The notes: a model not told the origin generated them from the letters alone. DNA of 40,255 bases from Gammaproteobacteria bacterium (GCA_016191245.1 JACPOY010000011.1:1-40255), one strand, 5' to 3'; numbered from the stretch's first letter, positions 16,952-26,366 are shown. Numbers and translations are program-made.

Positions 16952-18604
16952 TTATGGCTTTGCCTTTAATGCTTTTTTAAGCGCAACTTTGACCTCTTTT
17001 TTATGCTCTGGCTCCATTTTACCAACTATTGCATTAAAAGAAGGCAACCAAGATTTAATTTTACCTGCACCTTGATAAAGCTGATCAGAAAACGCTTGCC
17101 AAAAATACATTTCCGATTTTTCTTTCGCAAGTCTTGCTGCTTTTTGAGCCACTGTTTCATGTTGAACTACATCTAATTGTGCTAAACGCTCTTTTTTGTA
17201 GCGATGAGGATCATGAGACAAGCCAAGAAAATCATAAATTTTCTGAAAGAAAGTTCTTTCATCAGAAACTTTTTTAGCGCTTCTTGGTAGTTTGAACTCC
17301 ACTTTTGGTTTGGCATGTAAATTGGGCTTATCATAGTGCTTGGCAATTTCAAGAAAGTTTTTAATATCGCCATCTATTCCCTCTTTTCTATAATTACCCG
17401 TATGCACTTTAGGTGCCACAAATCCATCAACTGCTTTAAACGCAATGTTGCGTTTATCTGAATTGGTATCGTCAACTTCAAACTTAACAGCGCCCAAAAA
17501 TCGGCCTGGCTTTAATTCTGTGCTGGCGAATTCAAATTCTGTCCAATCAACTTTTTTATCAACTAATTCCGTTGTATTAATACCCTTGCTGGATTCATAA
17601 ATCATGACCCATGTTGATTTGGGTTTGCCATGTTTTAATCCATGCTTTGAGGCAAAATACATGGCGATATTGGCAAGCGTTGTAGAAGAACGATTCGATG
17701 AGCCAGTATGGCCAACTTTGTAGGTTTTATTTTTTCGAGCACTAGAGGCTACTTCAAAATTAAATAAGTCTTCTACTTTTGAGGTATCACCTTTTAAGGC
17801 AATGCTTTCAACAACGCTTCTATCAACATCATAAAGACCACGAATACTTGCAGGCACGATGCGCTCAATCAAACCATCATATTTATATACTTCTTGAGCT
17901 TGCTTATTCTTGATTAAATGAATACCATAATTACTCACTTTTCCTTGAATATTAGCTAATAAATCAGCCGAGATTGGCTGAGCAAATGTAGCAACCAAAT
18001 CTTCGTCTAATTTTTTTCTTTGTACAATTCTATTCAAAACAATCTCTTGCACATTGGCAGGCAAGCCAGCCATTACCGTTTTCAAGCTATTAATATTGGC
18101 TAAAGTTTTAGTATTATCTTCAATCTCATTCACTAGTTTATCTAAAGCATTTTTAAGTGGTTTATATTGTGTAGAGGGAAGTACAATCTTTTCTTTCTTA
18201 CATTTACCCAAAATTTTATGGACTATCTCTTTTTTAGCAAATTTAGTTGTTTCTTGAACAAATTTGTCTATATTGGCTGGCTTGGAAAAAAATTTATTCA
18301 CCACGCTTTTTGCATATTTATCTTTGACAAAGTTAAAAAATCGTTTAGCATAGCTTGGATTAAATTTTCTTATCGCTTTTTGTACATATTCAATGGTATT
18401 GTCTAAAGAAGACAACACTTTCTTTGATAAATGAAAATCACCATTTAAAAATATATATTTCTTTGCCCATTCTATAACCATATTGCGGCTAGCATTTTCC
18501 ATTTCTATATCTAAATGTTTGCGCGCAAAATGAATTAATGGAAAATGTGCTTCTGGATTTAAATTCTTTAAGCCTTTTTCAATGGCTTCTTTAATTGTAG
18601 TCAT
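16952..18604 (-). CDS. Putative mono-ADP-ribosyltransferase (R-S-E class, SidE-like mART)
   Basis: The 550-residue product has a helical N-terminal half (~1-245) without a recognised domain and an R-S-E mART core: R255 (ASIRGLYD), S307-T308-T309 (NRSSTTLANIAMYF) and an ExE pair E356/E358 (WTEFEFAS) followed by LKPGRFLGAVKF, matching the E.E...(L)PG..(F) pattern of bacterial mARTs. In SdeA the matching residues are R766, S820, E860 and E862, with similar spacings. The C-terminal ~110 residues are charged and helical, ending KKALKAKP. The start ATG 18604 follows GGGGG; the frame extends to 18649. The PDE gene follows directly. Target (ubiquitin or another protein) is inferred, not shown. Confidence 0.7.
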   Translation of the reverse strand: MTTIKEAIEKGLKNLNPEAHFPLIHFARKHLDIEMENASRNMVIEWAKKYIFLNGDFHLSKKVLSSLDNTIEYVQKAIRKFNPSYAKRFFNFVKDKYAKSVVNKFFSKPANIDKFVQETTKFAKKEIVHKILGKCKKEKIVLPSTQYKPLKNALDKLVNEIEDNTKTLANINSLKTVMAGLPANVQEIVLNRIVQRKKLDEDLVATFAQPISADLLANIQGKVSNYGIHLIKNKQAQEVYKYDGLIERIVPASIRGLYDVDRSVVESIALKGDTSKVEDLFNFEVASSARKNKTYKVGHTGSSNRSSTTLANIAMYFASKHGLKHGKPKSTWVMIYESSKGINTTELVDKKVDWTEFEFASTELKPGRFLGAVKFEVDDTNSDKRNIAFKAVDGFVAPKVHTGNYRKEGIDGDIKNFLEIAKHYDKPNLHAKPKVEFKLPRSAKKVSDERTFFQKIYDFLGLSHDPHRYKKERLAQLDVVQHETVAQKAARLAKEKSEMYFWQAFSDQLYQGAGKIKSWLPSFNAIVGKMEPEHKKEVKVALKKALKAKP

Positions 18605-18688
18605 AGGACCCCCAATAAATATTAAGTTCAATTTTTTGTGAGTGAACACTTTATCACGTTACAAGTGTTAGTTGTATAGCTTTTAGGG

Positions 18689-18931
18689 GTGTATTTGATT
18701 TTACAAGATAAGCCGGAAGGAAAGGCCGATAAAATCTAGAGATTCATTGATGAAGTGCAAGAAAAAAATAGCTCGTTTCTCAGAAATCGGCGAAATGCGC
18801 AAAAGAAAAGAGGTAGAAATTATATCGACAAAATGTATTTGTCATGATTAAGACGACATGGGTTGACGGCAGATTATGACCAATTCCTTGATATTATTTT
18901 TAATATCACTGGCCAAGAGTTACCCATTTAA
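18689..18931 (+). pseudogene. Possible decayed short gene
   Basis: A GTG-initiated frame of 80 codons has protein-like composition (FIDEVQEKNSSFLRNRR; LTADYDQFLDIIFNITGQELP) but two in-frame stops (TAG at codon ~18 and TGA at codon ~51). I do not recognise it. It could equally be chance. Confidence 0.25.
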
Positions 18932-18938
18932 TATATTC

Positions 18939-19038
18939 AATGGAAAACAAAGCAATCAGTCCTTAAAACAGCTGCAACTTAATCAACAATAGTATAATCA
19001 TTCGGTAAAGCAGGATGATAATTATTATTGTGTTCCAT
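18939..19038. repeat. Right direct repeat flanking the mART/PDE module
   Basis: This repeat holds a degenerate copy of the MFS gene 3' end (one base deleted) followed by the intact 3' end of the DUF2235 gene. It is the mate of 15986-16086 in the same orientation, 2,953 bases apart. Confidence 0.85.
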
Positions 19039-19968
19039 TCTTGTAAAAACGCTTCGATGAATTAATGAGTTCGGTAGTATTGTTCTTGTTTTACTTCCAG
19101 GTCCTATTATTTTCCACCATAAATTATAGGACTCATGCATTTTTCCTAAAGGATCTGGATGAACTTGATCTTCCCAATTATCTTTAAGAAATAGCCCTTT
19201 TGATTGTGCCTTTTTCAACATCCATTTGAGCGCGATATCTGATAATCCTGTTGCGGTATATCCTCCGCCAATATCACTATGAACTCCTGCAAACCAAACT
19301 TGTTCGATGATTTGATCGGGGATATCGGTTGTTTTTTCCCATAAAAAAGGTTGAAAGGGTTTGCGCTTTTCATCAATGGAAAGTGCGTGATAACCATATT
19401 TGACATCCGCGTTAAGCACGCCGTTAGGAAAAACTTTTTTTCTATAAAAAGTTCCTAAAGCTGCAACGGTATCAAACACCCCTATTAACCAAGGCTTACA
19501 TTCAACACAAAAGCTTTGTTTAAACTGATCTGCTATTATCTTATAATCTTTTCTTCGATATATTTGTGAAACATAAGGATATAAATTTTCACTGCCATTT
19601 CTTAATAATCCTAATTTACTTAACATGCCAGCTAAAGCTCTTACCGTATAAGCTCCTCGACTAAATCCAAATAAGAAAACTCTATCTCCTTCTTGATATT
19701 TTTCCATTAAAAATAAATACGCGTCTTTAATATTTTCCTCTAGGCCATAACCAAAACCTTCGCCTAATATTTTTGAAGTCCAATATTTATCAATGAAACT
19801 TTCAGAAGGCAAATCTAATGTACCAATGCCGGGATCATAATAAACAATCTGATTTCCTGGCCCCTCTTCTTGATAAACACATAATTGTGAAATTCGAACA
19901 ATATTTGAATTATGAATACCAAATTCATTTCCTGTTCCATCACAGCAAACCACAATATTTTTGGCCAT
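18979..19968 (-). CDS. DUF2235 alpha/beta hydrolase (Tle1-like phospholipase)
   Basis: The 329-residue protein begins with the DUF2235 strand KNIVVCCDGTGNEFG and has the nucleophile elbow FGFSRGAYTVRALAG (S103), the acid FDTVAALG (D166) and the His motif WFAGVHSDIGGGY (H230). Family members include type VI secretion Tle1 phospholipases and fungal and bacterial effectors of unknown substrate. No signal peptide is seen. The ATG at 19968 has GGA 9 bases upstream; a TTG six codons earlier is unlikely. The 3' end lies in a direct repeat beside the mART/PDE module. Confidence 0.85.
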   Translation of the reverse strand: MAKNIVVCCDGTGNEFGIHNSNIVRISQLCVYQEEGPGNQIVYYDPGIGTLDLPSESFIDKYWTSKILGEGFGYGLEENIKDAYLFLMEKYQEGDRVFLFGFSRGAYTVRALAGMLSKLGLLRNGSENLYPYVSQIYRRKDYKIIADQFKQSFCVECKPWLIGVFDTVAALGTFYRKKVFPNGVLNADVKYGYHALSIDEKRKPFQPFLWEKTTDIPDQIIEQVWFAGVHSDIGGGYTATGLSDIALKWMLKKAQSKGLFLKDNWEDQVHPDPLGKMHESYNLWWKIIGPGSKTRTILPNSLIHRSVFTRMEHNNNYHPALPNDYTIVD

Positions 19969-20045
19969 CGTTAGGGTTCCATGCAAAACATTTGGTGAAA
20001 TTATGGCGTGACAGACCTGAGATTCTCAACTTACTACGTTGAGCC

Positions 20046-20074
20046 AAGGTATACGAATTGAATTCGTATACCTT
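20046..20074. repeat. 29-bp palindrome upstream of the DUF2235 gene
   Basis: AAGGTATACGAATT and AATTCGTATACCTT form a perfect inverted repeat around one base. It lies between the stop of the secreted protein gene and the start of the lipase gene, both on the minus strand. No T-run follows on either strand, so an operator is as likely as a terminator. Confidence 0.7.
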
Positions 20075-20098
20075 CAACTTGTAACGAGAAAACGTCAG

Positions 20099-20482
20099 TT
20101 AATCATTATACTGATTAATAGTATCATCTTGTTGATCTATCTTTCTTCTCTGTGCGTTCCATCTTTCTTCTTCTGTTTTTTGATTATTTTGAATGGATTT
20201 ATTTGTCGTGGCATTAGTACTGCTTTGACTATTATTCATAGTAGAGCCAGTATTGTTTTGAGTAGCACTATCAAGGCTCGATGCTCCACTATTGGTATTA
20301 GCACCTGTACCTGTTGTATTACTACTCGTTCCTGCATTATTAGCATTACTCGTGCCACTTGCACTGCTTGCTCCTGATGCCCCTGCTCCAGCCGCTGTAC
20401 CACTTGTTGTTCCAGTGGCAAAAAGTACCGATGAAGCCAATACCAACACGGTTGTAATAACGCTTTTAATTAAATGGTTCAT
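20099..20482 (-). CDS. Small secreted low-complexity (G/A/S/T/N) protein
   Basis: A clear signal peptide (MNHLIKSVITTVLVLASSVLFA, ~22 residues) is followed by about 75 residues almost entirely of Gly, Ala, Ser, Thr and Asn, then a charged tail (EEERWNAQRRKIDQQDD). A perfect GGAGG lies 6 bases before the ATG. The composition suggests an extended, unfolded cell-surface or periplasmic protein. I recognise no family. Confidence 0.7.
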   Translation of the reverse strand: MNHLIKSVITTVLVLASSVLFATGTTSGTAAGAGASGASSASGTSNANNAGTSSNTTGTGANTNSGASSLDSATQNNTGSTMNNSQSSTNATTNKSIQNNQKTEEERWNAQRRKIDQQDDTINQYND

Positions 20483-21083
20483 AATTCACCTCCACATGTT
20501 TGAAAGCAATTCGAGTTCAATTTTTAAGTGTTACCATCCTTGCATTTTCACTATTTTTTGTGCTTTTCTTTGTAAGCTAATATTTTATCCCCAATTTCAT
20601 GCAATTTTGCTTCTTGCAAAATGATTTTAAACAATTTCTTACGTGTACCTCTTTCCGTAGTTTCATATACCCTTTTGAAATTTTTGACAGTAGAGCTGCG
20701 TTATATAAGGGCTTTATTTTAATTAGTTCAATTTGAATACCTTGGCAACATATGTACTTATTTTAATATCAGGCAAACGCAGCCTTTTTAATATTTAAAC
20801 AATAAAATTTTATGATTTTTAATCTGCTCACTCGTTTATATGCTATTAATAACCTCAAATAATTATGAAAACGCTGGAATATGTGTACAGCAGTTAAGTA
20901 ATTTTTGGTTCACTTAAATATACTGGAGGTTATTATGGCTAGCGTTAAGTTACTGGCAAAAAGTTAATGAACATAACACATGTCACTAAAATGTTTTTTT
21001 AAATTTATCATAAATTTCTCTTTTTTTCGGCGATGAATCCTTATTATCATTCGTATTTTGCTTCTCACTAAAAATATCTTCAT
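20483..21083. other. 600-bp region with decayed coding traces
   Basis: No intact gene is visible. On the minus strand 20551-20697 reads as the C-terminal part of a protein (ERGTRKKLFKIILQEAKL, then KILAYKEKHKK) ending in TAG but lacking a start codon. On the plus strand a strong GGAGG precedes a ten-codon frame at 20935-20967 (MASVKLLAKS). Both look like gene remnants. The rest is AT-rich. Confidence 0.35.
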
Positions 21084-22343
21084 TTAAAATGGCGACTCAG
21101 ATTTTCTTAATTGTCTCGATTTTTTTTCTATTCCATCACGAGAATTTGGGGAATTATTATTTGTAACCGATTCAGTGATGCGAGGTGAACTAGAAATTAT
21201 TATAGGATTAGTACTATATGGCGGTTCTGATTCATCGAATATGATGTTTCTTCCTTCGACGTATTTCTTATCCTTTTTCGAAATATCGGAGAGTCTAAGT
21301 TGAGCAAGCTTACCTACCATTCCTTCTTTTTTAGGTTTTTTTTGTGCAACATCCCCTTCACGCTTTTGCTCCTTCGTTTCTTCCATAACCTCTTCAAGTA
21401 CATACGATTGCCGACAGCCCAAGTAATTCTCGATTGAGAAATCTACTGAAAACGCAGAGTCTTGCAAAACGTAAGTAAACCCTGGCGTGAATATTTTTAA
21501 ATGTCGCATATAGCGTTCTAATTGTGAAACATTGCCAGTTTTAATTATATTTTGGTCATAAGCATCGAAAATTTCTAGCCCTTTTAAAAATACATCTGAT
21601 ACCATTGCAGAGAGCTTATCGACTGGAACACCATTCTCTGTTGTGACAATCTTACGACAATATTGCAGCATTAAATGTATAGCTTCAGCTTCTTTGATAC
21701 AGTTATCTTTTATAAGCTGGCCTATAAAATTCTTAAATTCTCCAGAAATATTTGGATATTTTATATATTTAGAAAATGGATCATCTATAACGATATCAGA
21801 TGGATCATTCATTTGAGCTTCATTGAGACAAAGCATCATAATTCTATTTGAAAATGTTAGCCAGTTCCTTTGAGCTTCCTTTGATTTTTTATTAATCAAG
21901 GTTGTATTTCTAAAGGCATACTTGATGATTATACTCCAATCATCAGAGTTTAAACCTAATTGTTGATTAAATTCATCGATTCTGGGATTTGAATCAATAA
22001 AAATGGTGATAACTTTAAATAGCTTTGTAGTAAATTCTGGTGTGTATGAAATGGCTTGGATATTTGAATTTCCAAACATGTTTCTTAAGCTAAGTGACCA
22101 TTGTTCAAAATCGAAATCTAATTCTCTTTTAAAATGAGTTCCAATATCCTTGGAATCAACTTCAATAATAGCCAAACCGACTTTTAACAAAATTCCTTTG
22201 AAATAATCAGGTGAAAGATCACCAGAACATATAGAAGCGTTTTGATCTCGCGACAATCCCTCAGAAGCAAAATCTGTAAAGCACATTGTCAGTCGCAATA
22301 TAGCAATAAGTTGTTCAACATTATAATAGTGCATATTTATCAT
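21084..22343 (-). CDS. Hypothetical effector-like protein
   Basis: The 419-residue protein is soluble and mostly helical for its first ~310 residues. The C-terminal ~110 residues are disordered: a charged stretch (EEVMEETKEQKREGDVAQKK), then Ser/Asn/Pro-rich sequence ending SRQLRKSESPF. No family is recognised. A folded head with a disordered, charged tail is common among intracellular-pathogen effectors, but that is only an analogy. GGGAT lies 6 bases before the ATG at 22343. Confidence 0.65.
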   Translation of the reverse strand: MINMHYYNVEQLIAILRLTMCFTDFASEGLSRDQNASICSGDLSPDYFKGILLKVGLAIIEVDSKDIGTHFKRELDFDFEQWSLSLRNMFGNSNIQAISYTPEFTTKLFKVITIFIDSNPRIDEFNQQLGLNSDDWSIIIKYAFRNTTLINKKSKEAQRNWLTFSNRIMMLCLNEAQMNDPSDIVIDDPFSKYIKYPNISGEFKNFIGQLIKDNCIKEAEAIHLMLQYCRKIVTTENGVPVDKLSAMVSDVFLKGLEIFDAYDQNIIKTGNVSQLERYMRHLKIFTPGFTYVLQDSAFSVDFSIENYLGCRQSYVLEEVMEETKEQKREGDVAQKKPKKEGMVGKLAQLRLSDISKKDKKYVEGRNIIFDESEPPYSTNPIIISSSPRITESVTNNNSPNSRDGIEKKSRQLRKSESPF

Positions 22344-22518
22344 TGAGATATCCCATGAAAAACAGATAAGAAAGGACGATGTATAAGAACATGACTTCGG
22401 ACAAAAGACAATAAAAGAACAACACGATAATACCTGGTGTTGCCTAAAATATAACCAGTACTTCTATGTCGTGATTGAATATTGAATATATTTGAAATTA
22501 TTGTTGTGAAACATTCAA

Positions 22519-22548
22519 TTAACCCAGGGGTTGTTACCCCTGAGTTAA
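22519..22548 (-). terminator. Hairpin downstream of the cysteine-rich secreted protein
   Basis: TTAACCCAGGGG and CCCCTGAGTTAA pair with one mismatch around a 6-base loop. It lies just after the stop of the gene at 22577. On the minus strand it is followed by ttgaatgttt, a poor T-tract, so termination is probable but not certain. Confidence 0.5.
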
Positions 22549-22576
22549 TAGATTGAGTGGAGAGTTCAGATATCTT

Positions 22577-23056
22577 CTAATAGAACCATTGTGAGGTTTT
22601 GCCATTGACTGTGCATGTGCCTTTTTCACACATTGCAGGAAAACTTTTTTCACAAGCTTCCTTCATCTCTTTGGAACCATTTACTGATTTGTTCTCATAG
22701 CCTGATGGAATACAAAGACCATCACGGTAATGTCCTTTCACTCGAACCTGCCCCATAATATAGGTATTGCCATCTACTGGATAAGCACCTAATTTAGGAG
22801 CAATATCTTTATTGCTTGAATAACAAGCGATATAACATCCAGGAGAGGCCGTATATTCGTTGTTAGTTGGCAACACTTCGGCTTTTGCACCTTTAACAGC
22901 ATGGTTAGTTAAGCCAACTTTTTTACTGTAATATACTTTGATATCATCTGGCAGCCTCATATCATCTGGCTTCATCGTCGTTGCTTGAACTGAGCACAGT
23001 GGCAAAATGGTTAAAGCCAATATCCACTTAAAATTATGCACGCTTGCTTTTTTCAT
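22577..23056 (-). CDS. Small secreted cysteine-containing hypothetical protein
   Basis: The 159-residue product has a signal peptide (basic start, then ILALTILPLCSVQA; cleavage near residue 26). The mature part has six cysteines (CYIAC, CIPSG, ACEKSFPAMC, GTC), which suggests disulfides formed by the DsbA system. AAAGGA is 7 bases before the ATG at 23056; the frame could also open at the GTG at 23062. No family recognised. Confidence 0.7.
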   Translation of the reverse strand: MKKASVHNFKWILALTILPLCSVQATTMKPDDMRLPDDIKVYYSKKVGLTNHAVKGAKAEVLPTNNEYTASPGCYIACYSSNKDIAPKLGAYPVDGNTYIMGQVRVKGHYRDGLCIPSGYENKSVNGSKEMKEACEKSFPAMCEKGTCTVNGKTSQWFY

Positions 23057-23245
23057 AGTCACATCCTTTCTATCAAAGTACTAAGCCTAAATTTAGATAA
23101 AATATTATTAGGGTTTTACTTATCTCGGATAAAAATGGAAAAAGTTAAATAATCTTGATAAATATTGAAGAAATGCTACTTATGTGCATATTCTCATATT
23201 CATTTCTCGGATGATAAAAGATCAGGCATGCACTCCCTTTGCTAT

Positions 23246-24427
23246 TTAGAACGAGCTCTTCCTTTTTCTTGTTAATTGTTGTTCATCGCTAATCTGCAAT
23301 GTTGGGCCAGATAATACTTTTAATGGATTATCATTTGATATTTTAAAAAGAGTAAATAAATATTCTATGCGATGCTGCCTTGATTCCTCACCTATTTCCA
23401 ATTCCCCAAAATTAAGTAGATATTCCCCAAATGAACTTACAAGACGAGTGCTATGTGCGACAAATTCTTGTGCTCTTTGAATACATTGATACGCTTGTGA
23501 TACTGAAATACTAAGATAAAGATCATCATACAGCACGCTTAAAGCATTTCGTTCTATTTGAAAAAGTGAAAATACATATTTACGTCTTGAATTATAAGAA
23601 ACAAATGAAGTTAATATTTTCATTTGATTAAAAAGCTGTTGATATTTGGGCTTTAAGCTTAGCGGTAAATTTTGGCCAAGCCTATTTAATCTGACTACAT
23701 CCTTTTCATACAAAGGCTCATAACTTCTTTTGTAATAGGTAATTGCCTCTTCATAAGCATGCTTTTTCTCTTTCCATGAAGGATAACCTTGTAATCGTTC
23801 ATGATCTAAAATTTTATCTAATTTACTTATTGCATCTTTGTACATGCGTGCAAAAATATCAAAAACATCCGACACCCAAGTTTCTTCTTCATCGTAATAT
23901 GTTTTAAACGCAGTTAAGAGTGAAAATGTAAAGGCAGCAAAAACAGTATTTTCTTTATCTTGATCTGAAAATTCTGCATTATCGGAACTGTCACTTAATT
24001 CTTCAATACTCACAATTTCCGAATCAGATTCAGACTCATATTCTTCTATATCGAAGTTATCGTCACCATTTTCTGCAACTGAAATTAGATTATCAAGTGT
24101 GCGCCTTTTATTAACTAATTTTTGAAAAATAGCCAAAGCACTAATCAACATGGTTAAGCAAGTAAATCCTGAAGGACCATCGTCTGATCTATTCGCACTT
24201 TTCTTTTTGGTTAGTTCTGCATCAATTAAATAGATCTCACACATTTCAATCATATATCTGCGTATCAAAGTCAAGCATGCTGCCGATAGTTGAAGTCGAA
24301 AGCGATGTAGAATTAATTTTTCTATTGTTTGTGCTATCAAATAAATATGCGGTTGAATTGTATTTTGCATGGGATGGGTGACATTAGAAACAGTACGGTC
24401 ATCCAAGTTTGGAGAAAGTGAAGGCAT
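23246..24427 (-). CDS. Hypothetical effector-like protein with acidic patch
   Basis: The 393-residue helical protein has an acidic, Ser-rich segment near residues 130-160 (EEYESESDSEIVSIEEL) and a basic tail TRKRKSSF. No family is recognised. I chose the ATG at 24427 because AAGGA stands seven bases upstream; the frame extends to 24529, where it would overlap the upstream gene. The two genes are same-strand and 70 bases apart, so cotranscription is possible. Confidence 0.65.
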   Translation of the reverse strand: MPSLSPNLDDRTVSNVTHPMQNTIQPHIYLIAQTIEKLILHRFRLQLSAACLTLIRRYMIEMCEIYLIDAELTKKKSANRSDDGPSGFTCLTMLISALAIFQKLVNKRRTLDNLISVAENGDDNFDIEEYESESDSEIVSIEELSDSSDNAEFSDQDKENTVFAAFTFSLLTAFKTYYDEEETWVSDVFDIFARMYKDAISKLDKILDHERLQGYPSWKEKKHAYEEAITYYKRSYEPLYEKDVVRLNRLGQNLPLSLKPKYQQLFNQMKILTSFVSYNSRRKYVFSLFQIERNALSVLYDDLYLSISVSQAYQCIQRAQEFVAHSTRLVSSFGEYLLNFGELEIGEESRQHRIEYLFTLFKISNDNPLKVLSGPTLQISDEQQLTRKRKSSF

Positions 24428-24497
24428 CTTCAGTTCCTTTTTGCTCACAAATCTCAAAGTAGCAAAGATACTTGGATTCTTATCAAAAAGAAAGAGC

Positions 24498-26366
24498 TTA
24501 ATTTCCTCTTCTTCTGCGTGGATGAGCATGTTTATCGGGTGGGTCGATATCTATCTCTACATCTTGGTACGAGGTTACTTTAGTGGGGGAAAATTTCATC
24601 GCCTTTTTATGAGGATGATTTTGTTCAGTTACAATACCCGTATATTGCACCGCGTTATTATAAACCATTTGTGGTGTCGCAATCATATTAAAAGCCCGTT
24701 GCTGAAATATATTTCCATTTTCTTTAGCACCTTCGGCTAAGATCTCAGAACTCGTTACGGCACAATTATTATTTAAAAGAGTAAATTTTTTCCCTTGAGT
24801 TGCAAATTCTGCCATTTTTCTTATCATTACTTCAGGATCAAGACCAATTCTGTGTGATGTCTGCAAAGGTAAAAGAGTAGAATGGTTAGGTGGCGTGCCT
24901 TGTGTTCTTGTTTGTTCTAAAAGTTCTGATGCTTTTTCTTTTTCTAATTCAGGAATTATATTTGCTTTTGGTGAATTTATCGCTTGGCCAAATGCTTTGA
25001 AATATATACTCTGAGGAGGGGTTAACAAAGCCCGCAGTTTATCTTTTAATAAAGGAAGATTTTTCTTATCAATCCCTTGCGATGCAAACTCAGTTAACTC
25101 ATGATTGACACTAATGGCTTGTTGAATTTCTCTTTTCAGTTTTTCTCTTATCGTTCCTTGCGTTTTTTCATATAAGTCTATTTTGTTAAGAAGATCCTTC
25201 GCTCCTTCTATATTTACAATACACTCGTATAATTGAGTCAATATTTCTAACTTATTACGATTCGTCTTATATTCAAAACTCAAAGAATCTTCTTCTTTAG
25301 AGTGAAGCTCAAAATTAACATATTCTATCATTTCATGATAGTTACCTCCTGTTACGCCTTTGGGATAGCGCGTGCTTAAATTGTCATCTGCTTTTATTAG
25401 CTTATTGATACTCGCAATTTCTTCTGGTGTCGCAAGAACGATATTACATTGCGTTAATTTCTCTTCTAACGATTTCATTTTTTTGATTCGTTTTTCCATT
25501 ATTTTTAATTCACTTTTCAACTTGGGTATCATCTCATGATTATCTAGTGTTATTAAGGCACGAGTATAATCATAGATACTACGAATATTTGCGATTGCAA
25601 GCTTTTGCGCTTCATGGTTGAGGGCTTCTATGAATTTGTCCGCTTTCATTTTCTCCCACGCGATTTTGGGAAACATATTTTTTGCGATGGCGAGTTCGGC
25701 TGGGCTGATTGTAAAATTTTTTTTCTCATTTTTTGTATTAAGATCATTTATCAAAAGAAACACTGCTTTAATTTTTTCTCTATTTGCATAGGCTCGTTGA
25801 TAAGTTCTTAACACATTCACTTCTTGTGAGGGGAGATCTTTTTCGTGAGTTGTTAATCCAGGTCCCAGGGTAATAGTGGGGTTTACCCATTGCCCAACGC
25901 CCCAAGGAGCTTTTTCAATGGTTGGTGCTAAATATTCACGCCACTGGGGCTCATAATAAACATCAAGTCCAGATCTTTCTTGTTCGCAATCTTGTAAAAA
26001 AGTATTGAATCTAAAAGAACCGTTTTCATTATTGGGCCACCAACTAAAATATATCTCAATCACATTTTCTTCATAAGCACTATCATCGCTTATCTTAGAC
26101 TCACCGCTTTTTTGAAAAATTACTTTCTTTGTACGATATGTTTTATATTCATAAGGGATGTCTGTATCCTCGAGATAGTCTTCTACTAAAGCCCTATTTT
26201 GTTGGGTGTCCGCCAGGGTAAGCAAAAGTGAGGCATGCCCTACATTACTCCCCCAAACAAGAGATCCTGCGGCATTCGACATCCCCCTATTATAATCAGT
26301 CGATCCATCACCATAATTATCGGTACCCCATGTATATACATTCATTCCGACTCGACTACTAGGCAT
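24498..26366 (-). CDS. Large protein with permuted papain-like (NlpC/P60-type) His...Cys arrangement
   Basis: The 622-residue protein has an N-terminal WGSNVGHASLLL (H44) and a C-terminal FTLLNNNCAVTSSEIL (C535). His in a GHASL strand before Cys at the start of a helix after NNN is the signature of circularly permuted papain-like folds (LRAT/PPPDE/YiiX group). A ~400-residue helical insertion lies between them. The tail is HPRRRRGN. ATG 26366 has AAGGA seven bases upstream; the frame opens earlier at 26393. Proteolytic or acyl-transfer activity is inferred from the motif pair only. Confidence 0.6.
   Translation of the reverse strand: MPSSRVGMNVYTWGTDNYGDGSTDYNRGMSNAAGSLVWGSNVGHASLLLTLADTQQNRALVEDYLEDTDIPYEYKTYRTKKVIFQKSGESKISDDSAYEENVIEIYFSWWPNNENGSFRFNTFLQDCEQERSGLDVYYEPQWREYLAPTIEKAPWGVGQWVNPTITLGPGLTTHEKDLPSQEVNVLRTYQRAYANREKIKAVFLLINDLNTKNEKKNFTISPAELAIAKNMFPKIAWEKMKADKFIEALNHEAQKLAIANIRSIYDYTRALITLDNHEMIPKLKSELKIMEKRIKKMKSLEEKLTQCNIVLATPEEIASINKLIKADDNLSTRYPKGVTGGNYHEMIEYVNFELHSKEEDSLSFEYKTNRNKLEILTQLYECIVNIEGAKDLLNKIDLYEKTQGTIREKLKREIQQAISVNHELTEFASQGIDKKNLPLLKDKLRALLTPPQSIYFKAFGQAINSPKANIIPELEKEKASELLEQTRTQGTPPNHSTLLPLQTSHRIGLDPEVMIRKMAEFATQGKKFTLLNNNCAVTSSEILAEGAKENGNIFQQRAFNMIATPQMVYNNAVQYTGIVTEQNHPHKKAMKFSPTKVTSYQDVEIDIDPPDKHAHPRRRRGN

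Noticed and set aside
18612..18625. CTTAATATT upstream of the mART gene, like half of a Legionella PmrA box
   Set aside because: The second half site 11 bases away does not match, and the position is too close to the start codon.
20292..20624. Plus-strand frames opposite the low-complexity secreted protein
   Set aside because: They are shadows of a G/A/S/T/N repeat region; the minus-strand gene has GGAGG and a signal peptide.
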